From assembly GCA_014323545.1 (NCBI GenBank), contig CP058647.1:2892001-2956000 (forward strand): a DNA stretch of 64,000 bases, in the 5' to 3' direction. How positions within the stretch are numbered: position 1 is the first letter of the stretch; each line of letters opens with the position of its first letter. Source of the DNA: Hyphobacterium sp. CCMP332. Lineage in GTDB: Bacteria > Bacteroidota > Bacteroidia > Cytophagales > CCMP332. The translations under genes and the position numbers were made by a program. The notes under the pieces are model-generated. The model was not told the origin of the DNA and searched no databases. It was given only the letters and a program-made list of their open reading frames with translations. Of this stretch, positions 42,141 through 50,371 are shown in pieces.

Positions 42141-44003
42141 CTAATTTAGAAATTCTTCTCCAACCATATTCTGAAATTCAGAAACGGAAACTTTATCTGT
42201 ATTGGCCAGTACTATAACAGTTATATCATGATCTTGAAAATAACTTATTAAAGTGTTGATACCCCATATTTGCCCAAATCGCTGTGTCACTTTGGCAACC
42301 GTCTTATTGTATTGTGGGTATCTAATCCAAAGACCATATCCATACTCCCTGGTTTCAGGGTAGGTGGTCAATAATAATTTTAACGATTTTTCATCAGTTA
42401 ACTTCCGACCATAAAGTGCATCAGAAAATTTGATCAGGTCGGTTGCCGTAGAATACATAGCACCTGCCGAAAAGTAATTTTGTAAAAGTCTTTCTGGATC
42501 CTTCTCAAAATTATTGGCTTCGCTGTTCCATTTATAGCCTTGCGCCAAATCATCCGTCATTGATGATGCTGTGATAAAACCACTGTTCTTCATGTTCAAA
42601 GGATATAAAATTCTTCTTTTTAATATGTTTTGAAAAGAGTCATTCTCGATCCGCTCAATGATCTTTCCCAGAATGATGTACTCGCCATTATTATAGTCGA
42701 ACCTGGAACCTGGTTCTGTTATTTGTTTTCCACTGCAATACTTATGTAGTAGTTCGTCAGTTGAAACCTTTTCTAAGTATATATCAGGAAAACCGATATT
42801 ATCTTTCCTAATATCTTCACAATTCTGAATCCCTGAGGTGTGAGTTAGGAGATGATGAATGGTGATCCTATCGGCTGCTGGTCCTTTGTAATTGGGGATA
42901 TAGTGCGAAATCTCTTTATTCAATTCGAGTTTACCCTCTTCAATTAATTGCAGTACTATCACAGATGTAAAAAGTTTAGTTATAGATGCAATTGCATATT
43001 TTGTATTATTTGTATTGGGGATATTTCCCTCCCTGTTAGCTAACCCAAAACTTTGGTGATATATAGTCCTGTTTTTCTTTTTTATCAGAATAGTACCGTT
43101 GAAGTTGTTTTTAGCTACGAAAGAATTTACCTGAGCAGAGATGTCGTTCTCCATTACAACTCTGAATCCCTTATTGACAGCAAATCGGCTAACATGCTGG
43201 GCATAATTTCTGGCCGAAACCCGACAATCAGCAGGTTTATTATCCCAGCTTCCTCCTCTTAAAACACGAAGGGAACCCTTATCTGCTCCCATAGGATTTA
43301 TTCCAGCCTCGTAAAAATTTTGGTAAAAATCCTCACACCATTCGCTCACGTTTCCACTCATATCGTAAATCCCTAATTCGTTAGCCTTTTTTTGGCCTAC
43401 CTGGTGAACTCCTTTGTCCATCTTAAATTTCCATCCGGTTTTGGACTCTGCTGCAAAATCACTGATCCATCCGACTTCGTCTGGAGTGTTGCTACCGGAG
43501 AAGCTATATCCCAGACTCTTTTGTCCACCCCTCGCAGCGTATTCCCATTCTGCTTCGGTAGGCAATCGATAGTACTTATTGTTTTGCTGAGATAACCATA
43601 CCGTAAAAGCTTTAGCTCCGTACCAACTAGTATTTGTTACCGGATAGTCTTCGAATCCCTTGATAGGTTGAAATGAACCATCCTCCAGTTTTTTAATCAA
43701 TGAGTATTGATCGAATCTATACCATTCACTACCACCCTCGGTTTGATTTCCTAATTGCGACAAGAATTCAGCATACTGCGCATTTGTAACTTCATATTTC
43801 CCAATCCAAAAGTCGTACAACCGAACTCGTACTGAAGGCTTTTCATCACTAATACACTGTTGATTCTGCTCAGTACTACAGCCCATAATAAATTCACCAC
43901 CATCCACGAAAATCAATTCAGGTTCGGTTGCTGTTGAAAGCTGAGCGTACCCAAGTGTGGGAAAAATTAAGAGAAATAAAAAAATGAAAGAATTATAATT
44001 CAT
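42141..44003 (-). CDS. SUMF1-domain / beta-lactamase-family serine hydrolase fusion
   Basis: 620 residues. Signal peptide 1-20. Residues about 28-283 form a SUMF1 (FGE-sulfatase-like) domain (FVDGGEFIMGCS, YEVTNAQYAEFL, LPTEAEWEYAARGG, GNVSEWCEDFY, RGGSWDNKPADCRVSAR). A true formylglycine-generating enzyme has a second active-site Cys, which is Trp/Asp here, so it is not a catalytic FGE. Residues about 290-620 are a class C beta-lactamase/esterase-like hydrolase with SITK (Ser340, Lys343) and YNN (Tyr437). The third motif is GQIWG (about 577-581) where HxG or KTG is expected. Secreted, substrate unknown. Flanked by the attC-like palindrome. Confidence 0.85.
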   Translation of the reverse strand: MNYNSFIFLFLLIFPTLGYAQLSTATEPELIFVDGGEFIMGCSTEQNQQCISDEKPSVRVRLYDFWIGKYEVTNAQYAEFLSQLGNQTEGGSEWYRFDQYSLIKKLEDGSFQPIKGFEDYPVTNTSWYGAKAFTVWLSQQNNKYYRLPTEAEWEYAARGGQKSLGYSFSGSNTPDEVGWISDFAAESKTGWKFKMDKGVHQVGQKKANELGIYDMSGNVSEWCEDFYQNFYEAGINPMGADKGSLRVLRGGSWDNKPADCRVSARNYAQHVSRFAVNKGFRVVMENDISAQVNSFVAKNNFNGTILIKKKNRTIYHQSFGLANREGNIPNTNNTKYAIASITKLFTSVIVLQLIEEGKLELNKEISHYIPNYKGPAADRITIHHLLTHTSGIQNCEDIRKDNIGFPDIYLEKVSTDELLHKYCSGKQITEPGSRFDYNNGEYIILGKIIERIENDSFQNILKRRILYPLNMKNSGFITASSMTDDLAQGYKWNSEANNFEKDPERLLQNYFSAGAMYSTATDLIKFSDALYGRKLTDEKSLKLLLTTYPETREYGYGLWIRYPQYNKTVAKVTQRFGQIWGINTLISYFQDHDITVIVLANTDKVSVSEFQNMVGEEFLN

Positions 44004-44134
44004 GATTTTCTAGTTTCTTACTATGGCATACAACGTCTGTGTAAAGTCCACCTCCATTTTATTCCGGTAGATAAATATGCACTTTATAACCATTTATGTC
44101 AATGGCCCTCTTGATTCTATATAAATGCACAATT

Positions 44135-44170
44135 AAACGTTTAAAAAGTTTAAAAACGTTTTAAACGTTT
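44135..44170. repeat. Three AAACGTTT palindromes
   Basis: Perfect copies at 44135-44142, 44154-44161 and 44163-44170, with a degenerate AAAAGTTT between the first two, lie directly after the methyltransferase stop. They give strong local dyad symmetry. Possible operator cluster or AT-rich fold; role unknown. Confidence 0.5.
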
Positions 44171-44949
44171 TAAAGCCTCAAATAAAAATGCTGCTTAGGC
44201 TGCTTCCGGCGTGTGAAGAGAAGCCCTATTTGAAAAAGATCAATCGATATTCCAAACCTAGAATCTTTTATGAGCTGTTTCCAGCCTCGATTCATATCTG
44301 CGGACCAATAAATATCATCAATGACAAATATTTTTTCATCTGAATTATCTGAACTTTTGTCCAGAATTAATTTCACATAGTTTAATAACGAATCGGCTTT
44401 ATGATCGCCGTCAATGTATATGAAATCCGAATCAAACTCGGGTAAGATATTTGGCAGTGCCTCTGAAAAAGAACTATTTATTATGTCTATGCCGGTCCCA
44501 AGATGCGATTGAGCCAGTTGCGCCAGCTGCGGATCGCCCTCAATGCTCTTCAAATCAGCACGGGGACATCCAAGATTTAAATAAGCGGTAGCGATTCCCA
44601 GGGAGGTTCCTAATTCCAGAATTTTTTTGGGTTTAAAATAGAGCGCAAGCCTGAATAGTAACTCGCATTTTTTTTCATCCGATATGCTGTGCTTTACAAT
44701 CTCGGATATCTTTCGCCTTTTTTTGAGAAGCGTGGATCCTGCTCCTTTATCTACAATGTCAATTTCCCTGCTATTTTGTCTGAAACGCTGTCTTACAGTC
44801 TCGATTTTTGCAAATCCCTCATTGCAAATTTTTTTATTGATTGCTTTGGTGTACAGATCAAAAACAAAAGGTGAATGCAGGCCATGGGCATTGCCCGCTC
44901 TTAGCCAGAATTTTAAAAAGGAAAATGCTCTGAATAAGAATACTCCCAA
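44170..44949 (-). CDS. Class I SAM-dependent (O-methyltransferase-like) enzyme
   Basis: 259 residues from TTG 44949, which abuts the apaG stop in the same frame. An N-terminal segment (FSFLKFWLRAGNAHGLHSPFVFDLY, in part) common in this Bacteroidota family precedes the Rossmann part: ILELGTSLGIATAYLN (SAM motif I), LKSIEGDPQLAQLA and DFIYIDGDHKADSLLNYV, with a VIDDIYWSADM segment. This resembles O-methyltransferase family 3. Acceptor unknown. It is translated directly after ApaG, so the two are probably coupled, but no functional link is known. Confidence 0.82.
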   Translation of the reverse strand: MGVFLFRAFSFLKFWLRAGNAHGLHSPFVFDLYTKAINKKICNEGFAKIETVRQRFRQNSREIDIVDKGAGSTLLKKRRKISEIVKHSISDEKKCELLFRLALYFKPKKILELGTSLGIATAYLNLGCPRADLKSIEGDPQLAQLAQSHLGTGIDIINSSFSEALPNILPEFDSDFIYIDGDHKADSLLNYVKLILDKSSDNSDEKIFVIDDIYWSADMNRGWKQLIKDSRFGISIDLFQIGLLFTRRKQPKQHFYLRL

Positions 44950-45336
44950 TTAATTGAGTAAGAATGGAACAACCAGTGTAAATTCGGGAATCGTAACTGT
45001 TATTTTCTTTCCGTCTACCGCTCTTTCCATTTCATAGCTGCCGTACATTCTTCCCATTCCCGATTTTAAATTACAACCCGAAACATATTCATGCACCTGA
45101 CCCGGTTCTAAAACAGGTTGCTGTCCGATGACGCCTTCACCTTCTACTTCCTTTGGAACATTGTTGGCATCGTGGATATGCCAGTGACGCCGTTTCAATT
45201 GCATGGTGTATTCGCTGCAATTCTCAATCCTGATTTTATAGGTAAACACATAGTGATTGTGTTTCGGACTGGAATACTCCGATTGGAAGTTGTTTTCAAC
45301 TGTGATCTTAATGCCTTCTGTCGTTGCAGTTACCAT
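44950..45336 (-). CDS. apaG: ApaG (DUF525) protein
   Basis: 128 residues with an immunoglobulin-like fold: YKIRIENCSEYTMQLKRRHWHIHDAN (in part), the GEGVIGQQPVLEPGQVHEYVSGCNLKSGMGRMYGSYEM stretch typical of ApaG, and a closing FTLVVPFLLN. ApaG proteins are linked to phosphorus and divalent metal effects, but their activity is uncertain. First gene of a two-gene unit with the methyltransferase. Divergent from ung, with 111 bp between. Confidence 0.95.
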   Translation of the reverse strand: MVTATTEGIKITVENNFQSEYSSPKHNHYVFTYKIRIENCSEYTMQLKRRHWHIHDANNVPKEVEGEGVIGQQPVLEPGQVHEYVSGCNLKSGMGRMYGSYEMERAVDGKKITVTIPEFTLVVPFLLN

Positions 45337-45447
45337 TTATTTTTAAGCTCTAGCACTCAAGAAACGTTTTAAATTAAACAAGAGTTTTATTGAATTACAA
45401 TCTATTTTGGCTAATTAAAAGTTAAATATTAATCAAGAATTTGAAAA

Positions 45448-46110
45448 ATGGAAGTTCAGATTGAAAATAGCTGGAAAAAATTGCTTCAAAACGAGTTTGA
45501 AAAGGATTATTTCGAACAACTCGTTGCTTTTGTAAAATCAGAATATTCCGGTTATAAAATTTACCCTCCCGGGAAATTAATTTTCTCCGCTTTCGAGCAT
45601 ACACCATTTGATAAGCTCAAGGTGGTAATCATTGGCCAGGATCCCTACCACGGCGAAGGACAGGCTCACGGATTGTGTTTTTCCGTGCCAAAGGGGATTA
45701 AATTTCCACCCTCTCTTCAAAATATTTTTAAAGAGCTCAATTCTGATCTTAGTATACAAATTCCGGAACATGGAAATCTGGAACACTGGGCAGATCAGGG
45801 TGTGCTTTTATTAAATGCTACTTTAACGGTAAGAGCCAAAAGTCCGGGTTCACATCAGAATAAAGGCTGGGAACAGTTTACCGATGCAGTGATTGAAAGA
45901 ATTCATGAACAAAAAAAAGGCATTGTTTATATTTTATGGGGTTCATATGCGCAGAAAAAAGGCCATTTTATAAATCGGGATGACAATTTAGTGATTGAAT
46001 CTGCGCATCCTTCCCCATTTTCCGTACACAGAGGTTTTTTTGGTTCAAAACCATTCAGCAGAGCCAATTCTTATTTGATAGCCAAAGGATTAAAAGCGAT
46101 TAACTGGTAA
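45448..46110 (+). CDS. ung: Uracil-DNA glycosylase
   Basis: 220 residues, family 1 UDG. The catalytic motif VIIGQDPYHGEGQAHGL (Asp65 activates the water) and the second motif HPSPFSVHRGFFG with its His are both intact, along with LLLNATLTVRA, which contains the uracil-binding Asn. Removes uracil from DNA to start base-excision repair. Monocistronic, convergent with lepB and separated from it by no base (46110/46111). Confidence 0.98.
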   Translation: MEVQIENSWKKLLQNEFEKDYFEQLVAFVKSEYSGYKIYPPGKLIFSAFEHTPFDKLKVVIIGQDPYHGEGQAHGLCFSVPKGIKFPPSLQNIFKELNSDLSIQIPEHGNLEHWADQGVLLLNATLTVRAKSPGSHQNKGWEQFTDAVIERIHEQKKGIVYILWGSYAQKKGHFINRDDNLVIESAHPSPFSVHRGFFGSKPFSRANSYLIAKGLKAINW

Positions 46111-47217
46111 TTAGTGGATCAATGAAAACAAGCGCGACCACCTTACACGGTCAAATAATCCACCTTCGGGATCCAGTGATAGCCAAATGAGGAGGGCTTT
46201 CCCGACAATATGATCTTCGGGTACAAAACCCCAAATTCTGGAGTCGGCAGAGTTATGTCTGTTATCTCCCATCATGAAATAATAATCCTGCTGAAAAGTA
46301 TAGGTATCGATTTTCTTACCATCAATAATCAGTTCTCCATTTTGTATTAAAACCTGATCGTGGCCTTCATAATCTTTGACTACCATTTCATATCGAATAA
46401 GGAAATCTTTTGTTACCCTCATCTGATCGCCTTCTTTTGGGATATAAAGCGGGCCATAATTATCCTCGTTCCAATCGTAGCTGCCTTCATAGGGATATAC
46501 CCTTGGATTTGACAGACCATCCTCGGCATAGAGCAACCTCACTTCGTCGATATAGGATTGATTTTTTAATAATTCCGAGGTCTCGGGCGTAGTCTTTACT
46601 ACATATCCACCCTGAACCATATCCACACCGGTGATGTCAAATTTTCTAAAGCTCTTTTGACTGATGCGGTTAGCGGTTCGGATATAATATGTATTTTGCA
46701 TTTTCGGTGGATTTTCTACGGCTTCCCCGTTGATAAAAACCTGCAGGTCTTTCACTTCAATGGTATCTCCCGGAATCCCAATGCATCGTTTGATATAATT
46801 TGTCCTCAGGTCTGAAGGGTATTCCTGCTCACGAGGATAATTAAATACCACCACATCATTGTTTTTAACAGAAGTAAATCCCGGTAGCCGGGCCTGGGGT
46901 AATTGAATCCAATCCAGAAAGGAAGGAATATTGGTACCCCAGATTTTTTGATGTGTCAGTGGTAATTGCAGCGGTGTTTTTGGAGTCCTGGGTCCGTAAT
47001 GAAGCTTGCTTACGAAAAGAAAATCGCCTACAAGGAGCGATTTTTCCATGGATGGAGTAGGGATGGTAAAGGCTTCTATTGCAATCCAGCGAATAAATGT
47101 AGCGGCTACAACTGCAAAAATGATTGCATCGGTCCATTCCCTGGTTTTTGAACGTGGTTCCTTGCTCTTCCCGGGAAGAAAAATCTCTTTTAATCGCTTT
47201 AAAAATTTATTTGCCAT
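46111..47217 (-). CDS. lepB: Signal peptidase I
   Basis: 368 residues, longer than E. coli LepB, as usual for this phylum. One membrane helix (about 29-50), then the catalytic Ser56 in IPTPSMEKSLL, the Lys in YIKRCIGIPGD, and the box YYFMMGDNRHNSADSRIWGFVP. The large middle insertion (about 170-280) is typical of Bacteroidota. It removes signal peptides of exported proteins at the inner membrane. It is the last gene of the parA-parB-DUF5683-dapB-lepB run, starting one base after the dapB stop. Confidence 0.95.
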   Translation of the reverse strand: MANKFLKRLKEIFLPGKSKEPRSKTREWTDAIIFAVVAATFIRWIAIEAFTIPTPSMEKSLLVGDFLFVSKLHYGPRTPKTPLQLPLTHQKIWGTNIPSFLDWIQLPQARLPGFTSVKNNDVVVFNYPREQEYPSDLRTNYIKRCIGIPGDTIEVKDLQVFINGEAVENPPKMQNTYYIRTANRISQKSFRKFDITGVDMVQGGYVVKTTPETSELLKNQSYIDEVRLLYAEDGLSNPRVYPYEGSYDWNEDNYGPLYIPKEGDQMRVTKDFLIRYEMVVKDYEGHDQVLIQNGELIIDGKKIDTYTFQQDYYFMMGDNRHNSADSRIWGFVPEDHIVGKALLIWLSLDPEGGLFDRVRWSRLFSLIH

Positions 47218-47928
47218 TTATTCTAAATTCATCATATCGGGCATTCCGAATACACCTTTTTTTCTAATTAACCATTTGGCTGCCGCCAGGGCTCCCTGAG
47301 CAAAGCCGGTTCTTCCTTTGGCTATGTGTGTAAATTCCATCTCATCGATGTTGGAACTGTATCTGACCACATGCGTGCCGGGCACATCCTCCTTTCGGTG
47401 CGCAATAATATTAATTTTATCTTTCTCCTTTTCATCCAATGACCAATTGCCGATTTCCGGATAGGCATTGATTATTTTTTCTGCCAGGCTTATTGCCGTA
47501 CCACTTGGAGCATCGCGTTTGTAGATATGATGTGTTTCTTCAATTTCCACATCGTAATCCGAATATTTGGACATCACCTTTGCGATGTACTGGTTAAAAT
47601 GGAAAAATAAATTTACCCCTAAGCTAAAATTTGAAGCGTAGAAGAAGGCGCCCTTGTTTTCAAGGCAAAGGCCTTTTATCTCTTCGAATTTATCCAGCCA
47701 GCCGGTGGTTCCGCTTACTACGGGAATGTCGTTTTTGATACAAAATAAAATATTGTCAAAAGCGCTTTCGGGATTGGTAAATTCAATTGCCACATTGGGA
47801 TGATGATGTTTCATTTCAGGAAGATCATCGCTGTGAGCTATTTTACAGACTATGCTATCACCATTCGCTTCAGCAAGGGCTTCTATGGCTTTGCCCATTT
47901 TTCCGTATCCGATTAATGCTATTTTCAT
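47218..47928 (-). CDS. dapB: 4-Hydroxy-tetrahydrodipicolinate reductase
   Basis: 236 residues. NAD(P)-binding start MKIALIGYGKMGKAIEAL, the middle VVSGTTGWLDKFEEI and YASNFSLGVNLFFHFN, and the active-site block EIEETHHIYKRDAPSGTAISLAEKI (in part), with its His-His and Lys. It catalyses the second step of the diaminopimelate/lysine branch, needed for peptidoglycan. Short relative to E. coli (273) but normal for this phylum. Its ATG overlaps the DUF5683 stop by 4 bp. Confidence 0.96.
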   Translation of the reverse strand: MKIALIGYGKMGKAIEALAEANGDSIVCKIAHSDDLPEMKHHHPNVAIEFTNPESAFDNILFCIKNDIPVVSGTTGWLDKFEEIKGLCLENKGAFFYASNFSLGVNLFFHFNQYIAKVMSKYSDYDVEIEETHHIYKRDAPSGTAISLAEKIINAYPEIGNWSLDEKEKDKINIIAHRKEDVPGTHVVRYSSNIDEMEFTHIAKGRTGFAQGALAAAKWLIRKKGVFGMPDMMNLE

Positions 47929-48524
47929 TTAAACTGAAAATTTAACGTTAAACCACCTGCCATTGTATTGCCGTTCATATAAATTGCAGGATCCACACGC
48001 ATACTCAGGTCGTCGGTAACTTCAAAGCCCTTGAGATGTCCGTCCACATAAGCATCGGCAATTTGCAGACCGTAAAACAAAACGCCTAAAATTATATTGA
48101 GGTCGCGATACTTTTTAGTGAGATTGCGATTAGCGCGCAAAGCATTTTCAGAAAGTCTGGAAAAATCAGGATCCACCAGGGTATTCTCATCATCATCAGT
48201 CAGATTGTTCAATGATCGCTTGTAGCGTATGTACTGGTCGTGATTGTAAATGGCAATTCCGGTAAAAGCTGCCAGGCCTCCGTAAACCAATGGTATTTTC
48301 CAATAACTTTTAACATAAAACTGCCCCGCACCCGGTAATGCCATGGAAAGATAAGCAGCCGTTGAAGGGTTTAGGTAAGCGTATTTCTCAGCCTTCATGG
48401 CTCTCTTTTCAGCCCGAATGGAATCTTTTTTGGCAAAATAGGCCTCATCCTGAGCAAAACTGAGATTTGCCGAGATTATTATAACAATGACGATCAGTAA
48501 GGATCTGAAATAAACTTCAAACAT
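47925..48524 (-). CDS. DUF5683 membrane-associated protein
   Basis: 199 residues with a signal peptide (about 1-24). Two further hydrophobic segments follow, around AYLSMALPGAGQFYVKSYWKIPLVYGGLAAFTGIAIY and INIILGVLFYGLQIADAYVDGH (both in part), a pattern of DUF5683. The family is unique to Bacteroidota and lies between parB and dapB in many genomes; no activity is known. Overlaps parB by one base and dapB by four, so it is firmly within the operon. Confidence 0.85.
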   Translation of the reverse strand: MFEVYFRSLLIVIVIIISANLSFAQDEAYFAKKDSIRAEKRAMKAEKYAYLNPSTAAYLSMALPGAGQFYVKSYWKIPLVYGGLAAFTGIAIYNHDQYIRYKRSLNNLTDDDENTLVDPDFSRLSENALRANRNLTKKYRDLNIILGVLFYGLQIADAYVDGHLKGFEVTDDLSMRVDPAIYMNGNTMAGGLTLNFQFK

Positions 48525-49420
48525 TAGACATCCAGAATCTCTAATATCCTGTTGAGGTCTTCGGTGGATACAAAAGGAATTTTAATTTCTCCTTTTTCAT
48601 CATCTTCTACCTTTAAGGATATTTTGGTTCCAAAATGCGAAGATAGTTTTGTTTTTAAATCTTTGTACTCAGGGCTGAGCTTTAATTCTTTTTTCCCAGA
48701 GTCTTTTTTTCCTTCAAAACCGTGCCGCACAAGGTCTTCGGTTTTTCTGACGGATAAATTTTTTCGAATGATTTCATTAAATATAGCCAGCTGAAGATCC
48801 ACATTTTCTATTGAAATCAATGCCCGTGCATGGCCCATACTTATCTTTTTATCTCGAACCGCCAATTGAATCTCAGGCGGCAGTTTTAAAAGTCTCAGGT
48901 AATTGGTTACGGTAGATCTGTTTTTGCCTACCCTTGTTCCCAAATCTTCCTGACGCAATTCGCATTCCGAGAGCAAACGCTGATAGGAGAGTGCTACCTC
49001 GATGGCATTGAGGTCTTCTCTTTGTATATTTTCGATTAATGCCATTTCAAGCATTTCCTGGTCGTTGGCAGTACGTATATAAGCAGGAACGCTATCAATC
49101 CCGGCAATTTTGGAAGCTTTTAGTCTTCGCTCTCCGGATATCAACTGATATTGTTTATCCGAAAGTTTTCTTACGGTTATGGGCTGAATAATACCCTGAA
49201 CTTTTATGGACTCAGCCAGTTCATTTAATGTTTCCACTTCAAATTCCGTTCTTGGCTGATATGGATTTGCCTCTATTTGATCAAGCGGAATATCTTTAAA
49301 ATTCAGTGGATTCCGGGTAATCGTAAGATCCCTTCTGTTTTCAAATTCCTCAGAACCCTGTAAAAGTGCACTTAGGCCTTTTCCCAATCCACCTGTTTTC
49401 CTTGTCTTCTTTTCGTTCAT
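48524..49420 (-). CDS. parB: Chromosome-partitioning protein ParB (CTPase/clamp)
   Basis: 298 residues. ParB/Srx N-domain ([44 protein letters not shown], in part; catalytic [12 protein letters not shown] box), then a helix-turn-helix that binds parS ([38 protein letters not shown], in part), then a C-terminal dimer segment. ParB loads on parS and, with ParA, segregates the origin. No consensus parS was found in this window by eye. Its start overlaps the parA stop by 4 bp. Confidence 0.97.
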   Translation of the reverse strand: MNEKKTRKTGGLGKGLSALLQGSEEFENRRDLTITRNPLNFKDIPLDQIEANPYQPRTEFEVETLNELAESIKVQGIIQPITVRKLSDKQYQLISGERRLKASKIAGIDSVPAYIRTANDQEMLEMALIENIQREDLNAIEVALSYQRLLSECELRQEDLGTRVGKNRSTVTNYLRLLKLPPEIQLAVRDKKISMGHARALISIENVDLQLAIFNEIIRKNLSVRKTEDLVRHGFEGKKDSGKKELKLSPEYKDLKTKLSSHFGTKISLKVEDDEKGEIKIPFVSTEDLNRILEILDV

Positions 49421-50208
49421 GCCATTTTCTTTGAACCGATTTTGACACCATTGCTTTGAAGCATTTCATGCGCAAGATTTAAATAGCTGATCGCTCCTTT
49501 GCTTTCTGCATCATGAACTATGGCCGGCAAACCGAAACTCGGCGCTTCGCTTAATTTTATATTTCTCGGAATAATGGTTTTAAAAACAAGGTGTTTGAAA
49601 TGGGTCTTAACTTCTTCCACAACCTGATTTGAAAGATTTAAACGGACGTCGTACATGGTCAGCAACATTCCTTCAATTTCAAGCTCGGGGTTTAGACGGG
49701 TTTGTATAATTTTAATGGTATTCAATAGCTTACCCAATCCTTCCAAGGCAAAATACTCGCATTGTATCGGAATGATCACCGAGTCGGCAGCGGTTAGGGC
49801 ATTGACGGTAATTAAACCCAGCGAGGGGGAACAGTCGATAATTATAAAATCGTAATTCCCACGAATTCCGTTCAACACGCCCTTCATTATTTCCTCTCTG
49901 GCTTCAAGGTTGATCATTTCAACTTCTGCTCCCACCAAATTGATGTGTGATGGAAGAATATCAAGCGATGGAATATCCGTTTGCATAATGCAATCTACAG
50001 GGCTGATGTCATCAACCATGCATTCGTATATGCCGTGTTGTATTTCCTTGGGATCGAGTCCTGTCCCTGAAGTAGAATTGGCCTGAGGGTCGGCATCTAC
50101 TATTAGTGTTTTAAAATCCAATACAGCAAGGCTTGCAGCCAAATTGATTGCTGTGGTAGTTTTCCCAACTCCTCCTTTTTGATTAGCTATTGCAATGATT
50201 TTTCCCAT
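49417..50208 (-). CDS. parA: Chromosome-partitioning ATPase ParA (Soj)
   Basis: 263 residues. Walker-type deviant P-loop [18 protein letters not shown] and the following switch regions ([46 protein letters not shown], in part) identify ParA/Soj. It moves ParB-bound DNA by ATP cycling over the nucleoid. First gene of the parA-parB-DUF5683-dapB-lepB operon. A TATCTTTG promoter element lies 34 bp upstream, in a spacer that also contains DnaA-box-like sequences. Confidence 0.97.
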   Translation of the reverse strand: MGKIIAIANQKGGVGKTTTAINLAASLAVLDFKTLIVDADPQANSTSGTGLDPKEIQHGIYECMVDDISPVDCIMQTDIPSLDILPSHINLVGAEVEMINLEAREEIMKGVLNGIRGNYDFIIIDCSPSLGLITVNALTAADSVIIPIQCEYFALEGLGKLLNTIKIIQTRLNPELEIEGMLLTMYDVRLNLSNQVVEEVKTHFKHLVFKTIIPRNIKLSEAPSFGLPAIVHDAESKGAISYLNLAHEMLQSNGVKIGSKKMA

Positions 50209-50241
50209 GTGAAATTCTGATGTCGAATTAAATTGTTATTG

Positions 50242-50249
50242 CAAAGATA
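50242..50249 (-). promoter_or_regulatory. -7 element of the parA operon
   Basis: On the minus strand TATCTTTG matches TAnnTTTG exactly, giving a leader of about 30 bases. A TTTG lies 22 bases upstream, two or more longer than the usual spacer. Confidence 0.55.
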
Positions 50250-50278
50250 AACAATGCAACAGTATCTGTTTCAAAAGG

Positions 50279-50366
50279 TTATGCACACTTTTTAAGACAT
50301 TTAATTGATTGATAATCAAAAAATTAATGATGAATTGTGTGCTTCTTTATACTAAAATGTGGATAA
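50279..50366. other. Spacer with DnaA-box-like sequences
   Basis: The 163-bp spacer between parA and yidC contains TTATGCACA (50279-50287, one mismatch to TTATCCACA) and TGTGGATAA (50358-50366, a perfect DnaA box on the other strand), in very AT-rich sequence. Two boxes alone are weak evidence for an origin. Confidence 0.3.
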
Positions 50367-50371
50367 GCTCC

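Noticed and set aside
46865-47299. ORFs of 61-97 codons on both strands over lepB
   Set aside because: All cover the conserved catalytic region of lepB; shadows.
48524-50208. A parS site near parAB
   Set aside because: No sequence close to the usual 16-bp parS palindrome was found around the operon; it probably lies elsewhere.
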